A stretch of 64,000 bases of DNA from positions 124,001-188,000 of the forward strand of contig NZ_AWFG01000052.1 in assembly GCF_000682695.1 (NCBI RefSeq), in the 5' to 3' direction. The notes under the pieces were generated by a model. The model was not told the origin of the DNA. It ran no database searches and saw nothing but the letters and a program-made list of their open reading frames with translations. This document shows, piece by piece, positions 35,978-44,278 of the stretch (position 1 is its first letter; each line of letters begins with the position of its first letter). Made by a program: the position numbers and the translations under genes. Source of the DNA: Hyphomonas chukchiensis. GTDB taxonomy: Bacteria; Pseudomonadota; Alphaproteobacteria; Caulobacterales; Hyphomonadaceae.

Positions 35978-36399
35978 GCAGCATCGTCCTTGGACTTGGG
36001 CGCAGGCGCTTCAGGCGATGCAGATTCCGCCGTTGCCTCGGCCGCTTCGGGGGCTGGTGCAGCAGGCTTTGCAGCACCCTCAGCCGCGGCCTTTTCCTCG
36101 GCCATTGTCTTCTTCATGACGGCGGAATTGATCTCGCCTTCCATATTGGCGAGGTCGGCCTGCGCCTCGGTCATCATGTTGGTGCGCTTGAGATCTTCGA
36201 TTTCCTTGCGCAGCTCTTCCAGCTCGCTCTGGCGGGCAATGTCTTCGAATGCTGCCTGGAATTCACGCGCCATGGCACGGCCCTTGCCGACCATCTGGCC
36301 AACCTTCCGCATCATCAAGGGCAGGTCCTTCGGGCCCACGATGATGAGCGCCGCAAGGGCCAGGACAAGGAGTTCGGAAAATCCGACGCCGGGCAGCAT
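35974..36399 (-). CDS. tatB: Sec-independent translocase subunit TatB
   Basis: A 141-residue protein with a short N-terminal helix (MLPGVGFSELLVLALAALIIVGPKDLP), a proline hinge and an amphipathic helix (MMRKVGQMVGKGRAMAREF), followed by a coiled coil and an Ala/Pro/Glu-rich tail. The Glu at residue 9 of the membrane helix and the VGPKDLP hinge are TatB features. It joins TatC in substrate recognition. It lies between tatA and tatC. Confidence 0.95.
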   Translation of the reverse strand: MLPGVGFSELLVLALAALIIVGPKDLPLMMRKVGQMVGKGRAMAREFQAAFEDIARQSELEELRKEIEDLKRTNMMTEAQADLANMEGEINSAVMKKTMAEEKAAAEGAAKPAAPAPEAAEATAESASPEAPAPKSKDDAA

Positions 36400-36421
36400 T
36401 ATGCGCCCTCCACCAGGAACA

Positions 36422-36643
36422 CTATGACGAGACTTTCGACTCGTCTTTCTTCTTCGGGGTCACGTCGACGAGGTCATCCTTGTCGACGGCCTTGGGCTCA
36501 TCATCATCCGCAAGACCCTTGCGGAACGATTTCACACCCTTGGCCATATCGCCCATGATGGAAGAAATCCGTCCACGCCCCCCGAACAGCAGCAATGCCA
36601 CTACGATGACGAGAACGATCTGGAGAGGTCCGACTGAGCCCAT
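36422..36643 (-). CDS. tatA: Sec-independent translocase subunit TatA
   Basis: The 73-residue protein starts at an ATG with AGGAGG five bases upstream. It has the TatA pattern: a short membrane helix ([18 protein letters not shown]), the hinge with FGGRGR, an amphipathic helix ([19 protein letters not shown]) and an acidic/basic tail. TatA oligomers form the variable translocation path. It opens the tatA-tatB-tatC run and is divergent from xth. Confidence 0.95.
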   Translation of the reverse strand: MGSVGPLQIVLVIVVALLLFGGRGRISSIMGDMAKGVKSFRKGLADDDEPKAVDKDDLVDVTPKKKDESKVSS

Positions 36644-36730
36644 TGGGGCCTCCTGATTAGGTGTTTCGCATTGCAGCATAGCGCTCCGTTCCTGCTGGAA
36701 CAATGGGGCGAAGCTGTTAAAGGAAGTGGC

Positions 36731-37507
36731 ATGCGTATCGCGACCTGGAATGTCAACTCGATCAAGGCCCGCCTTTCCACTGTTCTGGAAGTGCTGGGCG
36801 CAATCGAATGTGACGTCGTTTGCCTTCAGGAACTCAAGTGTGAGACTGACGGCTTTCCCTATATGGAGCTTGAGGAACTGGGGTGGACCTGCGCCGTTCA
36901 CGGGCAGAAATCCTATAATGGCGTCGCCATCCTCTCGAAATACCCGCTGGACGACGTCCAGAAGGGTCTCTCGACCATGGAAGACGACCAGTCACGCTAT
37001 ATTGAGGCGCTGGTTATGGCCGAGACGCCGATCCGCGTGAGCGCAATCTACCTGCCCAATGGCAACCCTGCGCCGGGCGTGAAATATGACTATAAACTGG
37101 AATGGATGGAGGCCCTTGAAGGCCATGCGCGCCAGTTGTTGAAGCAGGAAGAGGCCTTTGTTCTCTGCGGCGACTACAACGTCATCCCCGGTATCAATGA
37201 CAGCTGGGACGAAACGGTCTGGGCCGAAGACGCCCTCGCCCTGCCTGAAACGCGGCAAGCCTTCCGGCGCCTGCGCAATCTCGGCCTGACCGATGTGTTC
37301 GACATGTGCGACGGACGTGCGCACCAGTATACGTTCTGGGATTATCAGGGCGGCGCCTTCCCGAAGGATCACGGCATCCGGATTGACCACCTGCTCTGCT
37401 CGCCCCAGGCGGCAGACCGCCTCAGCGGCGTCGAGATTTACCGCAAGGCGCGCGAGCTGGAAAAACCTTCAGACCACGTTCCCGTGATCGGCATTTTTCA
37501 GGACTGA
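36731..37507 (+). CDS. xth: Exodeoxyribonuclease III family AP endonuclease
   Basis: A 258-residue endonuclease/exonuclease/phosphatase-fold enzyme. Motifs seen are [22 protein letters not shown] with the metal Glu, [17 protein letters not shown], and the C-terminal RIDHLLCS and PSDHVPV with the catalytic Asp and His. It cuts at abasic sites and trims 3' blocks in base excision repair. The start was moved to the internal ATG after AAAGGAAG. It is divergent from tatA, with 87 bases between the starts. Confidence 0.94.
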   Translation: MRIATWNVNSIKARLSTVLEVLGAIECDVVCLQELKCETDGFPYMELEELGWTCAVHGQKSYNGVAILSKYPLDDVQKGLSTMEDDQSRYIEALVMAETPIRVSAIYLPNGNPAPGVKYDYKLEWMEALEGHARQLLKQEEAFVLCGDYNVIPGINDSWDETVWAEDALALPETRQAFRRLRNLGLTDVFDMCDGRAHQYTFWDYQGGAFPKDHGIRIDHLLCSPQAADRLSGVEIYRKARELEKPSDHVPVIGIFQD

Positions 37508-37510
37508 TGC

Positions 37511-37888
37511 CTATTTTTTAGGCGTGCAGGACTGGTTGTAGTCAGCGACGTCCTGATTGAACTGCCGCGCATTGGCCTGCAGCGCGAATTCCGCCTGCGC
37601 GAAGGCGCGCTTGGCGGCATCGAACTCCGCCTTCGCAGAATCGGCGGCCTCGGCATTTGACGCCGAAGCGAGGCGCATGACCTGCGCGTCTTCATATCCC
37701 TCGCCGAGCGCCTCGGCCTTGGCCGCGAGTGCGTCCCGCTTGGCCGTCGCCTCTTCCAGCTCGGCCTTTTTCGGCGCCAGCGTCACCTGCATGGCCTTGC
37801 AGCGCTCCACCTGCTTCGGCGAGAGCGAATCGGCGGCCGCCGGCGTGGCAACGGTCAAAGCGAGCGAGGCAAGGAGCAAACGGATCAT
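37511..37888 (-). CDS. Small secreted coiled-coil protein
   Basis: The 125-residue protein has a clear signal peptide (MIRLLLASLALTVATPAAA, then DSLSP) and starts at an ATG with GAAGGA seven bases upstream. The mature part is a long alanine- and glutamate-rich helix (about residues 35-110), probably a coiled coil, with one Cys near each end (ERCKAM and NQSCTPKK) that could form a disulfide. I do not recognise the family. It is convergent with xth, with three bases between the stops. Confidence 0.7.
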   Translation of the reverse strand: MIRLLLASLALTVATPAAADSLSPKQVERCKAMQVTLAPKKAELEEATAKRDALAAKAEALGEGYEDAQVMRLASASNAEAADSAKAEFDAAKRAFAQAEFALQANARQFNQDVADYNQSCTPKK

Positions 37889-38117
37889 GGCGGGGTCCTT
37901 CTTCATTTTCCTGCCTAATGCCCGATGGCGACTGAAGCAAACCTGAATGAAGCCGTCACAGACTGGCCCCAATTGGGTCCATTTCCGCCATCGTTCAAGC
38001 GACGGCACGTGCCGCAAATTAAAAATGATCAAATGCTCACTTCGCCGTATTTTTGCCGCATTCCGAGATGATTTTGTGATTGCTCGCTCACATAGCGCAC
38101 ATTCAGGAGATAGACCA

Positions 38118-38348
38118 ATGACTGCCCCGAAGATCGACACCGCCTCAAAGCATCCCGCACTGGACGTCGCTGTCACGCTGGATCAACTTGTCGCCCCGCT
38201 CGAAATACCCGCTGACCTGAGCCGCGCCCGCTGGGCCCCCAAATGGACGCTGATCCTGCCCATCGCCATGCTGGCAGCCTTCACCATCCCTGCCCTGCCC
38301 GTGGACGCAAACGCCCCGACTGGAACAGCCGCCACGCATGTGGCCTGA
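38118..38348 (+). CDS. Small single-pass membrane protein
   Basis: A 76-residue protein with AGGAG ten or so bases upstream of the ATG. It has a hydrophilic N-terminal half (MTAPKIDTASKHPALDV) and one membrane helix (WTLILPIAMLAAFTIPAL), then a short Ala/Thr tail. No family is recognised. An upstream extension of the frame to 37947 lacks a ribosome site and looks non-coding. It is convergent with the DUF3137 gene, 11 bases apart. Confidence 0.55.
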   Translation: MTAPKIDTASKHPALDVAVTLDQLVAPLEIPADLSRARWAPKWTLILPIAMLAAFTIPALPVDANAPTGTAATHVA

Positions 38349-38359
38349 CCGGTCAACCG

Positions 38360-39394
38360 TCAGCCGCCTGCGCGCGGGTCCTGTGCGCGGCGGTTGGCGA
38401 CGACCGAGTCGATGATGTCGAACACGGCCGCGAAGTCGCTCAGCAGCTCGCGCACCCGGTCGGGATCATCAAGGCGCTTGAACATGGTGCCCGGCTCGAA
38501 CAGGTTGCCGCCCTGCACCGTGATGAACATGTCGCCGCCATCGAAGCAGCATTTCAGTTTGCCGCCATGGAAAGTCGTCTCCATGTCGACCAGCTTCTGC
38601 ATCAGGTCGGGCGTCAGCAAGTAGCGGCTCTCGACCTGATCTGTCGTGTAGACTTCAAAGATCTTCTCGAAGACCGGATCCTCAAGGCTCGCGCGCTGCA
38701 TGCCTTTGCCACCGCCGAACCGGTTGAAGAATCCCGCATCGCGCGTCACCAGCGTGCGACCATAAAAGGTCTTGTCGAATTCGAAGCGCAGGCACTGGCC
38801 CTTGAACACGGTCACCCAGTGCGTGCGTGAACGGCCCTTGGAATCGGTTGTCTGCCGCCGCTCTTCAAGGTGCGCCTCGAACAGCTCGAACTCCACGCCC
38901 TTGCGCGCACCGGTAACCAGGTCCTCATAGCTGGCCCTGTCCCAGCTGGGCACGAGACCGATTTCCCGATGCTTGTGGATCGCATCCACCTGCCCGGGAT
39001 CGGCCGTGAAGCTGAGCTCGAACTGGCGCGCGACGGGCGTGACCAGAAGCGTCTTGGCCTCCTTGGCGAGTTGCGTGACGTCCCGCGAGCCCCACCAGAC
39101 ATAGCCGAACCCGACAATGGCCGCGATGAATGCAACAAATGGCATCTTGGCCACAAAGAGCCCAACCAAAACGCCGACGACACCGATCGCCCCGCCGACA
39201 TAGCGCGCCTGCCGCGCCTTGCCGACGGCCGCCAGACGGTCACCCTCACGCGCCTGCAGCGCGGGGCGGATCTCGTCCTGGAAGACTTGTCCGAAATGAT
39301 GGAAGCCATCCGGCAGGCCGGCAAGGGCCACCGTGATTTCGGGATCCACCCGTGGCGGCTCGCCGCCGGGAAGGTCAGGTGTCTCGTCCGTCAT
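38360..39394 (-). CDS. DUF3137 family membrane protein
   Basis: The 344-residue protein has two close transmembrane helices (about residues 66-101, including IGVVGVLVGLFVAKMPFVAF) and a large soluble C-terminal domain with FELFEAHLEERR, FKGQCLRFEF and VESRYLLTPDLMQKLVD, a pattern I associate with DUF3137. Members are uncharacterised; the soluble domain recalls galanin- or plasma-membrane-associated beta folds, but function is unknown. It lies 24 bases before the isoaspartyl peptidase gene end, on the same strand, and may be cotranscribed. Confidence 0.8.
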   Translation of the reverse strand: MTDETPDLPGGEPPRVDPEITVALAGLPDGFHHFGQVFQDEIRPALQAREGDRLAAVGKARQARYVGGAIGVVGVLVGLFVAKMPFVAFIAAIVGFGYVWWGSRDVTQLAKEAKTLLVTPVARQFELSFTADPGQVDAIHKHREIGLVPSWDRASYEDLVTGARKGVEFELFEAHLEERRQTTDSKGRSRTHWVTVFKGQCLRFEFDKTFYGRTLVTRDAGFFNRFGGGKGMQRASLEDPVFEKIFEVYTTDQVESRYLLTPDLMQKLVDMETTFHGGKLKCCFDGGDMFITVQGGNLFEPGTMFKRLDDPDRVRELLSDFAAVFDIIDSVVANRRAQDPRAGG

Positions 39395-39417
39395 AGGTCG
39401 TCGTTTCGCGTCTGCAT

Positions 39418-40452
39418 CTATTCGTCTCCTGCTGGCGGATCACGAAATATGGCCGTTGATGATCCCGAGGGGCTGATCTCTCCGCGATACATGCCGGCCG
39501 AGTTGAATACGAAGTCCACATTCCCGGCCCCATCGATAACGATCACGCCGCCATCGCCGCCCAGCGCAGCGACTTCGCCTAGCGCCACACCAGCGGCTGT
39601 CCCCACTCGTTCGTCCCGGAACTTCACACGGTCGCAGATCGTCTTGGCAACACCGACGCGGATGAAGTACTCGCCATGGCCTGTGGCTGACACGGCGCAG
39701 ACGCCATTCTCGGCATAGGTCGCCGCACCGATCAGCGGCGCATCGCCCACACGGCCCGGCGCTTTGGCTGTCATGCCGCCCGTCGTGGTCGCCGCCGCCA
39801 AATTGCCTTCGCTGTCTATTGCCACCGCGCCAACCGTACCGAAGCGCTCTTCATCCGAGCGCAGTGCGGCGAGCGGCTTGGCCTCCCGCGCTTCAAGCAG
39901 CCGGTCCAGCGCCTCACGCCGCCTGTCAGTGTCGAAATAGGTGTTTACAACCATCTCAAGCCCCTGCCCGTCAGCAAAGGCATCCGCGCCCGGCCCGGCG
40001 AACATGACATGCTCTGACTTGTCCATAACGGCCCGCGCCGCGAGGATCGGGTTCTTGACCCGCATGACGCCCGCGACGGCGCCCGCATCACGGTCGCGTC
40101 CGTCCATGATCGAAGCGTCCAGCTCATGTGTGCCATTGGCCGCGAACACGGCGCCATAACCGGCATTGAACAGCGGATTGTTTTCCATCGGAATGACAGC
40201 GGCCTGCACCGCGTCCACCGCGCTGCCGCCTTCACGCAGCACGGCCGCCCCGGCTTCCAGCGCCGCGTTGAGACCCGCAGTATAGGCCGCCTCTTCTTCC
40301 GGCGTCATGTTCTCGCGCAGGATCACGCCTGCGCCGCCATGGATCGCAAGATGCCATTTGGGGGCCGCAACGGGCTCAGGTTCAACCGGAGTTGCACACG
40401 CCGCCAGGAACAGGCCAGCACCCGCCAGGATCGTCAGGGATTTCAGTGTCAT
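39418..40452 (-). CDS. Isoaspartyl peptidase/L-asparaginase with lipoprotein signal
   Basis: The 344-residue Ntn-hydrolase of the plant-type asparaginase (IaaA) family. WHLAIHGGAGVI opens the enzyme part, and the N-terminal nucleophile after autocleavage would be T206 in ERFGTVGAV, followed by AATTTGGMTAK. Such enzymes cleave beta-aspartyl dipeptides and asparagine. Unusually, the N-terminus is a lipoprotein signal (LTILAGAGLFLAAC with lipobox LAAC, C19), so the enzyme would be anchored outside the cytoplasm; E. coli IaaA has no such signal. It is the gene downstream of valS on the minus strand. Confidence 0.92.
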   Translation of the reverse strand: MTLKSLTILAGAGLFLAACATPVEPEPVAAPKWHLAIHGGAGVILRENMTPEEEAAYTAGLNAALEAGAAVLREGGSAVDAVQAAVIPMENNPLFNAGYGAVFAANGTHELDASIMDGRDRDAGAVAGVMRVKNPILAARAVMDKSEHVMFAGPGADAFADGQGLEMVVNTYFDTDRRREALDRLLEAREAKPLAALRSDEERFGTVGAVAIDSEGNLAAATTTGGMTAKAPGRVGDAPLIGAATYAENGVCAVSATGHGEYFIRVGVAKTICDRVKFRDERVGTAAGVALGEVAALGGDGGVIVIDGAGNVDFVFNSAGMYRGEISPSGSSTAIFRDPPAGDE

Positions 40453-40492
40453 CGCCGCCTCCAGTTTGCTGAAGGCAGGATGGACTGATTAC

Positions 40493-43438
40493 CTAGAGGT
40501 CTTCAAGGCTTTTGCGGGCGGCCTTGAGCTTTTCACGGCGGCCCGTCCAGTCGACGATACGCTCGCGGTTCTCTTCCACGATCTCGGGCGGCGCTTTCGA
40601 AACGAAGGCCTCGTTGCCGAGCTTCTTCTCGGTGGACATGATATCCTTGTCGAGTTGGCCGATCTCCTTGTCGAGCCGATTGCGCGCTTCGGCCACGTCG
40701 ATCTGATCGGCAATACCGAGCGCCACGACCGTTTCGCCAACAACCGTGGAGACGGCGCCATCCGGAACCGCCTCACTGACAACAATGTCTTCAAGGCGCG
40801 CGATGCGTTTGAGGATATCTTCGTGTCGGTAAGCGCGATCCTCGATGACCGGCCCGGCATTGACCAGCGACAGCGGAATCTTCGAGCCTGCCGGCACGCC
40901 AAGATCGTTGCGCAGCGAGCGCACTTCCGTGATCAGGTCGATCACCCACTGGATCTCGTCATCGGCTCCCGCATCGCGCGCGATATCATATTGCGGCCAG
41001 GACTGGAGCATCAGGAAACCCTGTTCGTCCACACGGCCCGCGGCGCGGCGCTCCCACAGCTCTTCCGTCACGAACGGCATGAACGGGTGGAGCAGTTTCA
41101 GCGTCTCGTCCAGCACATAGCCGCAAACGTCGCGCGTCTCCTGCTTGGCCGTATCGTCCATGCCCATCAGCAGCGGCTTGATGAGTTCGAGATACCAGTC
41201 GCACAGTACGTTCCAGATGAACTTGTAGAGCGCGCCCGCCGCATCGTTGAAACGGTATTCCTCAATGGCTTTCGTGGCTTCGGCTTCGCAGGCGTCAAGC
41301 TCGCCAAGAACCCAGCGGTTCACGGGGCTCGTCACCTTGGCGAAATCGATCTCGCCCGGCGCGCCGCATTCGTTCATCTCGGCAAAGCGCGCCGCGTTCC
41401 ACAGCTTGGTTGCGAAGTTGCGGTTGCTTTCGACGGCCTGTTTCGAGAGGCGGATATTGCGCCCCTGACCGGCCATGCGGCCCATTGTGAAGCGCAGCGC
41501 GTCGGCGCCATATTCGTTCACCAGTTCCAGCGGGTCCATCACGTTGCCCTTGGACTTGGACATCTTCTGGCCCTTCTCGTCGAGAACGAGGGCGTGGATA
41601 TAGACATCCTTGAACGGAACTTCGCCCATGAACTCAATGCCCATCATCATCATCCGGGCAACCCAGAAGAAGATGATGTCGAAGGCCGTGATGAGCGTGG
41701 CAGTCGGGTAGAAGGTTTCCAGCTCAGGCGTCTTGTCTGGCCAGCCCATGGTCGAGAACGGCCAGAGCGCGGAGGAGAACCATGTGTCGAGGACGTCTTC
41801 GTCCTGTTTCAGCACTTCTTTGCGAAACTCCTCAATTCGCCCCGACGATCGTAGAATTGCAGAATTCAACATGAGGTCGGTTGGATCCGAAGCATCGGGA
41901 TCAGATTCGTTTTCCTCAAGCAGCGACCGTGCCGATGGCGAGAATCTCGAAAGAACCCAAGCCAGTTCCGAGTGGGGAATTGTCACTTCTCGTGACGATG
42001 GGTCCTGAGTAAATGGACGTTCTTCCTCCCGCAGCAAAGAAGCCCAAGCATCACCCTCGGTATTGCAAACAAATATCGATCCGTTTGGACCAAACCATGC
42101 CGGGATCCGGTGTCCCCACCAGAGCTGGCGGCTGACGCACCATGGCTGGATGTTGTCCATCCAGTTGTAATAGGTCTTTTCCCAGTTCTCGGGCACGAAA
42201 CGGGTCTTGCCCTCTTTTACCGCAGCGATGGCAGGCTGGGCCATGGTCTTGGCGTCGACATACCACTGGTCGGTCATCCACGGCTCGATGACCACGTTGG
42301 AGCGGTCGCCAAAGGGCTGTTCGATCTTGAGGTTCTCGATTTCCTGCAGCATTTCAAGCGCCTCGAACGTCTCCACCACTTTCTTGCGTGCATCGAACCG
42401 GTCAAGCCCGCGATAGTCCGCCGGTATGCCAGCCGCGTCCGCATCCGCGCCATCAACGATGTGCGCCGTGGCGTTCAGGATGTTCAGCGGCGTATGTCCA
42501 GCGCGCTTGCCGACTTCGAAATCGTTGAAGTCATGCGCAGGCGTGATCTTCACCGCGCCGGAGCCCTTTTCAGGGTTCGCATAGTCGTCCGCGATGATCG
42601 GCACGCGGCGGCCAACGATGGGCAGCTCCACGAACTTGCCGACGAGGCCCGCATAGCGTTCGTCATCCGGATGCACGGCCACGCCCGTATCGCCAAGCAT
42701 GGTTTCAGGGCGCGAGGTGGCGACGACGATATAGTTGCGCGTCTCGGTGCCGGTGACGTTTCCGTCCTCGTCCTTGACGGGATGCTCATAGGTCACGCCG
42801 TCTGCGAGCGGATAGCGCAGGTGCCAGTAATGGCCGTTGACTTCGCGCTGGTCGACTTCGAGGTCCGAGATCGCCGTCTGGAAATGCGGGTCCCAGTTCA
42901 CGAGGCGCTTGTCGCGGTAGATCAGGCCCTTCTTGTAGAGTTCGACGAACACTTTGGTGACGGCGCGCATCATATTGTTGTCGGGCTCGGCCCGGTCGCC
43001 CATCGTGAAGGCGAGGCGCGACCAGTCGCAAGAGGCGCCAAGGCGCTTCAGCTGGCCAACGATGGCACCGCCGGATTCCTCTTTCCACGCCCAGACGCGA
43101 TCAACAAAGGCGTCACGGCCCATCTCGCGGCGGCTTTCATTGCCTGCCTCGGCCAGCTGGCGCTCGACGACCATCTGCGTGGCGATGCCCGCATGGTCGG
43201 TGCCCGCCTGCCAGAGCACGTTCTTGCCGCGCATGCGCTCGAAGCGGACCAGAACGTCCTGCAGCGTATTGTTCAGCGCGTGGCCCATGTGCAGCACGCC
43301 GGTGACGTTCGGCGGCGGGATAACGATGGAATAGGCTTGTGCGCTGGTGTCGCCCGAAGGCTTGAAGCATCCGCGCGCCTCCCAGGCCTTGTAGAGGCGT
43401 GTTTCGGCTTCGGCGGGGTCAAATCGTTGGTCGAGCAT
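40493..43438 (-). CDS. valS: Valyl-tRNA synthetase with internal insertion
   Basis: The 981-residue class I synthetase has the HMGH motif in PPPNVTGVLHMGHALNNT, the KMSKS motif in GQKMSKSKGNVMDP, the editing domain in between and a C-terminal coiled coil. It charges tRNA-Val. It is longer than usual. Residues about 457-541, just before QDEDVLDTWFSS, hold roughly 60 extra residues that are Ser, Glu and Asp rich, encoded by visibly lower-GC DNA (about 41815-42075) than the rest of the gene. The frame is kept through it. It follows popZ, the Caulobacter-like order, with a terminator in between. Confidence 0.96.
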   Translation of the reverse strand: MLDQRFDPAEAETRLYKAWEARGCFKPSGDTSAQAYSIVIPPPNVTGVLHMGHALNNTLQDVLVRFERMRGKNVLWQAGTDHAGIATQMVVERQLAEAGNESRREMGRDAFVDRVWAWKEESGGAIVGQLKRLGASCDWSRLAFTMGDRAEPDNNMMRAVTKVFVELYKKGLIYRDKRLVNWDPHFQTAISDLEVDQREVNGHYWHLRYPLADGVTYEHPVKDEDGNVTGTETRNYIVVATSRPETMLGDTGVAVHPDDERYAGLVGKFVELPIVGRRVPIIADDYANPEKGSGAVKITPAHDFNDFEVGKRAGHTPLNILNATAHIVDGADADAAGIPADYRGLDRFDARKKVVETFEALEMLQEIENLKIEQPFGDRSNVVIEPWMTDQWYVDAKTMAQPAIAAVKEGKTRFVPENWEKTYYNWMDNIQPWCVSRQLWWGHRIPAWFGPNGSIFVCNTEGDAWASLLREEERPFTQDPSSREVTIPHSELAWVLSRFSPSARSLLEENESDPDASDPTDLMLNSAILRSSGRIEEFRKEVLKQDEDVLDTWFSSALWPFSTMGWPDKTPELETFYPTATLITAFDIIFFWVARMMMMGIEFMGEVPFKDVYIHALVLDEKGQKMSKSKGNVMDPLELVNEYGADALRFTMGRMAGQGRNIRLSKQAVESNRNFATKLWNAARFAEMNECGAPGEIDFAKVTSPVNRWVLGELDACEAEATKAIEEYRFNDAAGALYKFIWNVLCDWYLELIKPLLMGMDDTAKQETRDVCGYVLDETLKLLHPFMPFVTEELWERRAAGRVDEQGFLMLQSWPQYDIARDAGADDEIQWVIDLITEVRSLRNDLGVPAGSKIPLSLVNAGPVIEDRAYRHEDILKRIARLEDIVVSEAVPDGAVSTVVGETVVALGIADQIDVAEARNRLDKEIGQLDKDIMSTEKKLGNEAFVSKAPPEIVEENRERIVDWTGRREKLKAARKSLEDL

Positions 43439-43459
43439 GGGTCAGGCGTATTCCAGGGC

Positions 43460-43494
43460 AAAAGAAAAGGGCGCGCCGGTGGCAGCGCGCCCTT
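43460..43494 (-). terminator. Intrinsic terminator after popZ
   Basis: On the minus strand a perfect 10-base-pair stem (arms 43467-43476 and 43485-43494, loop of eight) runs into a T-rich tract TTTTCTTTTG. It lies between the popZ stop and the valS start, so valS is probably transcribed from a separate promoter in the short gap. Confidence 0.82.
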
Positions 43495-43520
43495 CCCTAT
43501 AAACAATTTGGCGGGAGAGG

Positions 43521-44192
43521 CTAGCGCGCCATGCGGGCGATGCGCTGTACTTCCGCTTCGACCTTTTCCTCGACAATGCCGGGCAGGTTGGCGTCGAGCC
43601 AGTCCTTGATCATCGGCTTGAGCAGCTCACGAACGAGGCCCTCGATCGTGTTGTCGCCGCCGAAATCCATCCGGGAGATCAGCTTGCCGAGCGCGCCGGC
43701 GGCGGCATCGGATGTCGACTCGTCAGTCAGGACGGTCTGCTGGTAGCGGGCGCTGGCGGGCATTTCATTCTCCACGGGAGCATAGGCTTTTTGACGGGGG
43801 GCAGGTGCCGGAATGGGTTCCGGCTCGGGTTCAGGTTCATGACGGAACGTGGGGGCCGGCTCAGGCTCTTCGACAGAGCGGGCCGCGCTGAGCAGGTCCT
43901 CGAAGGAATCGGCAGGCTCCGGCTCGCTTTCCTCGGCAACCTGTTCCGGCTCTTCGAGAACGAACGTGTCATCTTCCTCAGCCTCGAAGATGCTGTCATC
44001 GGCATCTTCCTCAACCGGGTCGAACGTCATGTCGGAGAAACCGCCATCATCCGCTTCTTCGAGTGCTTCCTCGCGAACGGGAGTCGGCGCACCGGGACGG
44101 CGGGCCGTGCTGGCATCGTCCTCTGAGATTATCTTGCGGATCGACGCGAGGATTTCCTCCATCGTCGGTTCCTTGTGCGCTTCGTTGGCCAT
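43521..44192 (-). CDS. popZ: Polar organizing protein PopZ (DUF2497)
   Basis: The 223-residue protein has the PopZ layout: an N-terminal helix EPTMEEILASIRKIISED that binds client proteins, a long disordered acidic and proline-rich middle (about residues 25-140), and a C-terminal helical oligomerisation domain with NTIEGLVRELLKPMIKDWLDANLP. In Caulobacter PopZ forms a polymer matrix at the cell pole that tethers ParB-parS and recruits signalling proteins. The location between tolC and valS matches Caulobacter. The long PED-rich middle is expected of its condensate-forming linker. Confidence 0.92.
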   Translation of the reverse strand: MANEAHKEPTMEEILASIRKIISEDDASTARRPGAPTPVREEALEEADDGGFSDMTFDPVEEDADDSIFEAEEDDTFVLEEPEQVAEESEPEPADSFEDLLSAARSVEEPEPAPTFRHEPEPEPEPIPAPAPRQKAYAPVENEMPASARYQQTVLTDESTSDAAAGALGKLISRMDFGGDNTIEGLVRELLKPMIKDWLDANLPGIVEEKVEAEVQRIARMAR

Positions 44193-44278
44193 GTCAGCCC
44201 CTTACTCTTTACCCATCAGAATCAGTACAGGTTAATGGGTAAGATGTATCGGTTAACAACCGCTTGACGATGTTAACC

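Noticed and set aside
40307-41854. A 515-codon plus-strand open frame opposite the valS 3' part.
   Set aside because: It is a shadow frame from the GC-rich third-position bias of valS; no domain is recognisable.
42110-43609. A 499-codon plus-strand open frame opposite valS.
   Set aside because: It is antisense to conserved valS motifs and has no family pattern.
44193-44278. TTAA repeats in the popZ-tolC gap considered as CtrA boxes.
   Set aside because: The spacing between the TTAA half-sites does not match TTAA-N7-TTAA. An 8-base inverted repeat (TTACCCAT/ATGGGTAA) is present but too widely spaced to call.
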